DNA of 5,730 bases from Synergistaceae bacterium (GTDB lineage: Bacteria > Synergistota > Synergistia > Synergistales > Synergistaceae). The translations under genes were made by a program, and so were the position numbers. This document shows, one piece after another, positions 4,168-5,730 of this stretch (positions are counted from its first letter, which is position 1; each line of letters opens with the position of its first letter). Below the pieces are notes generated by a model. The model had not been told where the DNA came from. It saw only the letters and a list, made by a program, of their open reading frames with translations, and searched no databases. The stretch lies in the NCBI GenBank assembly GCA_012727545.1, contig JAAYHA010000225.1, forward strand, positions 1 to 5,730, read 5' to 3'.

Positions 4168-5730
4168 ATGGGCATGATTTGGAAAACATCAGAGAGAAAC
4201 CTCCTTGGGATACTCTTGGTAATTGCTTTGATTTTATTATCTTTCGGAGCGCTCCCTGCTCCCGGTGTCGGTGAAAAAGAATTCCTGATAAAAAATTTTA
4301 CCCCGCAGGGAGAGGTCAGGGGAAGAATTGAGCTCAAAGCAGTCTTTAACCGAGATGCCGCACCTGAAAACAGTATAGGGAGGTCCCTTTCTTCTGAAGA
4401 GCTGCCATTTAAATTTACTCCGGCAATTCAGGGTACCGGAAAATGGGTGAATGCCACTACCTTTGTCTACTACCCCAAAGCCGGTCTTCTGGAAAAAGCG
4501 ACCTTGTACACGGCAACTGCCAAAGCCGGACTGAGAGACAAAGAAGGCCTTCTGCTCTCCGGAAAGCAGTCCTTCCTTTTCAACACAGCTCCGCCGATAT
4601 TTATTGGTGCAAAACAGACAGATTTTGATATTGAACGCGAAACAGTCAGTTATGAACTGGAATTTTCACTTCCGGTATCACCGGCAAGGCTCCGAGGGTA
4701 CACCGATGTTAAAGAGACGTCGGGAAAGCCGGTGGAGTTCCAGATAGTGCAGGGGCCTGCGTCGAGAAAAGTAATGATGAACGTACTGACCCCCGGCAGT
4801 CCCAAAAACATGAGACTCTCCATATCTGCAGGAATGCCTGCCGCCGCGGGTAATCTGGGGCTGGCAAAGGGAATTTCTGTCAGCCTGGATATTGTCCAAA
4901 ATATGGAGATGAGGGATTCAAATGCCTTTTCACGTATAAACAACGGGGAAATATACGTTGAGACGACGGCTCCCGTTGATTTTTCCAAAGCCGGCGCGTT
5001 TATTGAATTGACACCGAAAAGCAGTTACACCATCGAACCAAGGGACAGGGGATTCGCAGTTGTAGGTGCTTTCGAGCCCCAGGACAGGGTAAAACTTACC
5101 GTCAGAAAGGGTTTCCCGGCGCTGGGGGGCAAACCTCTTGGCGTTGAGTGGCAGAGGACTTTCATATTTCCTGAGAAAGAACCGGAGATACGCTTCACAG
5201 CACCGGGACGGATCCTCTCTCCCGCGGGAAGCATGAGGATCCCCATAGAGACAGTGAACATAGACACCGTACAGATACTTGTCTGGAAACTATTCGAAAA
5301 TAACATACCGATCGGCATGAGGAGCCCGTGGTCGGAATATCCCATCGATCTTTCTTCAATGCAGTCGAACAAAGAATATAAGGTGCAGGGTGGCCTCAAT
5401 AAAAAAGTACGCAGCGCCCTGGACCTTAAGCCGCTGATAGGGAACGAAAAAGGGGTGTTCCTGCTGCTTGCGCAGAACAACATCGGAGAGTGGACCGAAA
5501 GCAGGCAGGTAGTGAATGTTACAGATATCGGAGTGACCGTCAAGGCCGGCCCGGATTCAGCACTTTTCTGGATAAATTCTGTAAGTACCGGCGATCCACT
5601 GCACGGAGCGGAAGTGACGCTTTGGTCGTGGTCGAACCAGCCTGTCGCAAAAGGCAGGACAGACAGAAAGGGTCTTTTACAGGTCAGATACAACTCTGAC
5701 GGAGATCTTTATCCTGTTATGGCAACCATA
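4168..5730 (+). CDS. bacterial alpha-2-macroglobulin family protein, N-terminal part (runs off right edge)
   Basis: An uninterrupted frame of 521 codons reaches the window end. The first ten residues are polar and basic, followed by a hydrophobic helix (11-29) that is a signal peptide or N-terminal anchor. Unlike many bacterial macroglobulins such as E. coli YfhM, no lipobox Cys follows it. The rest is beta-rich, as expected for stacked macroglobulin (MG) domains. The first (35-140) contains KWVNATTFVYYPKAGLLE and a GLRDKEG...FLFNTAP end. The best diagnostic is at 451-500: VTDIGVTVKAGPDSALFW, then a STGDPLHGAEVTLW and a GRTDRKG segment, the usual family order. Full-length members are about 1500-1900 residues, so the thioester region (CxEQ, if present) lies outside. 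Such proteins guard the periplasm by trapping attacking proteases and are often paired with PbpC, which would be looked for downstream. ATG 4168 has AGGA seven bases upstream; ATG 4174 in frame is an alternative with GGTGAT just ahead. Confidence 0.82.
   Translation, partial: MGMIWKTSERNLLGILLVIALILLSFGALPAPGVGEKEFLIKNFTPQGEVRGRIELKAVFNRDAAPENSIGRSLSSEELPFKFTPAIQGTGKWVNATTFVYYPKAGLLEKATLYTATAKAGLRDKEGLLLSGKQSFLFNTAPPIFIGAKQTDFDIERETVSYELEFSLPVSPARLRGYTDVKETSGKPVEFQIVQGPASRKVMMNVLTPGSPKNMRLSISAGMPAAAGNLGLAKGISVSLDIVQNMEMRDSNAFSRINNGEIYVETTAPVDFSKAGAFIELTPKSSYTIEPRDRGFAVVGAFEPQDRVKLTVRKGFPALGGKPLGVEWQRTFIFPEKEPEIRFTAPGRILSPAGSMRIPIETVNIDTVQILVWKLFENNIPIGMRSPWSEYPIDLSSMQSNKEYKVQGGLNKKVRSALDLKPLIGNEKGVFLLLAQNNIGEWTESRQVVNVTDIGVTVKAGPDSALFWINSVSTGDPLHGAEVTLWSWSNQPVAKGRTDRKGLLQVRYNSDGDLYPVMATI

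Noticed and set aside
5025..5693. Long minus-strand frame (222 codons) opposite the macroglobulin gene
   Set aside because: Shadow frame: the plus strand encodes recognisable macroglobulin motifs throughout, and the minus frame shows no family features.

Overview
The window looks like ordinary bacterial chromosome of moderate G+C, densely packed, with conventional Shine-Dalgarno sites and rho-independent terminators. The last gene begins an alpha-2-macroglobulin-family protein, and a neighbour carries a signal peptide. Together these suggest a diderm (two-membrane) bacterium. The FtsZ variant, a TTG-initiated ftsZ with no ftsA next to it, and the protein mix would fit an anaerobic lineage such as Synergistota. 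That placement is inference from gene content, not something the sequence proves.

Layout from left to right. (1) A minus-strand pair at 1-1335: an AI-2E/PerM-family membrane protein followed by the start of an MntP-like manganese exporter. The two overlap by the four bases ATGA, so they are very probably one translationally coupled operon that runs off the left edge. (2) A short divergent control region (1336-1415) with two TATAAT boxes, one per strand. (3) ftsZ on the plus strand (1416-2735), starting at TTG and closed by a strong 13-bp hairpin terminator (2767-2800). (4) A roughly 300-base intergenic stretch with two TATAAT boxes, one of them an extended -10. (5) A 166-residue protein (3044-3544) that resembles the putative phage-type metallopeptidase family but has RELRR where HELxH would be expected. 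(6) A hairpin (3591-3611) between convergent genes that can serve both strands. (7) A small secreted or periplasmic protein of unknown function on the minus strand (3620-4027). (8) A 140-base divergent spacer, then the N-terminal 521 residues of a bacterial alpha-2-macroglobulin homologue running off the right edge.

The genes do not form one pathway. ftsZ is cell division, the left pair is membrane transport, and the two right-hand genes encode exported envelope proteins. I see no CRISPR array, tRNA, rRNA, insertion sequence, integrase or attachment site. The most unusual items are the metallopeptidase-like protein that has lost its zinc-site histidines and the deviations in conserved FtsZ positions. 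I do not see convincing evidence of a wholly new multi-gene system in this window.
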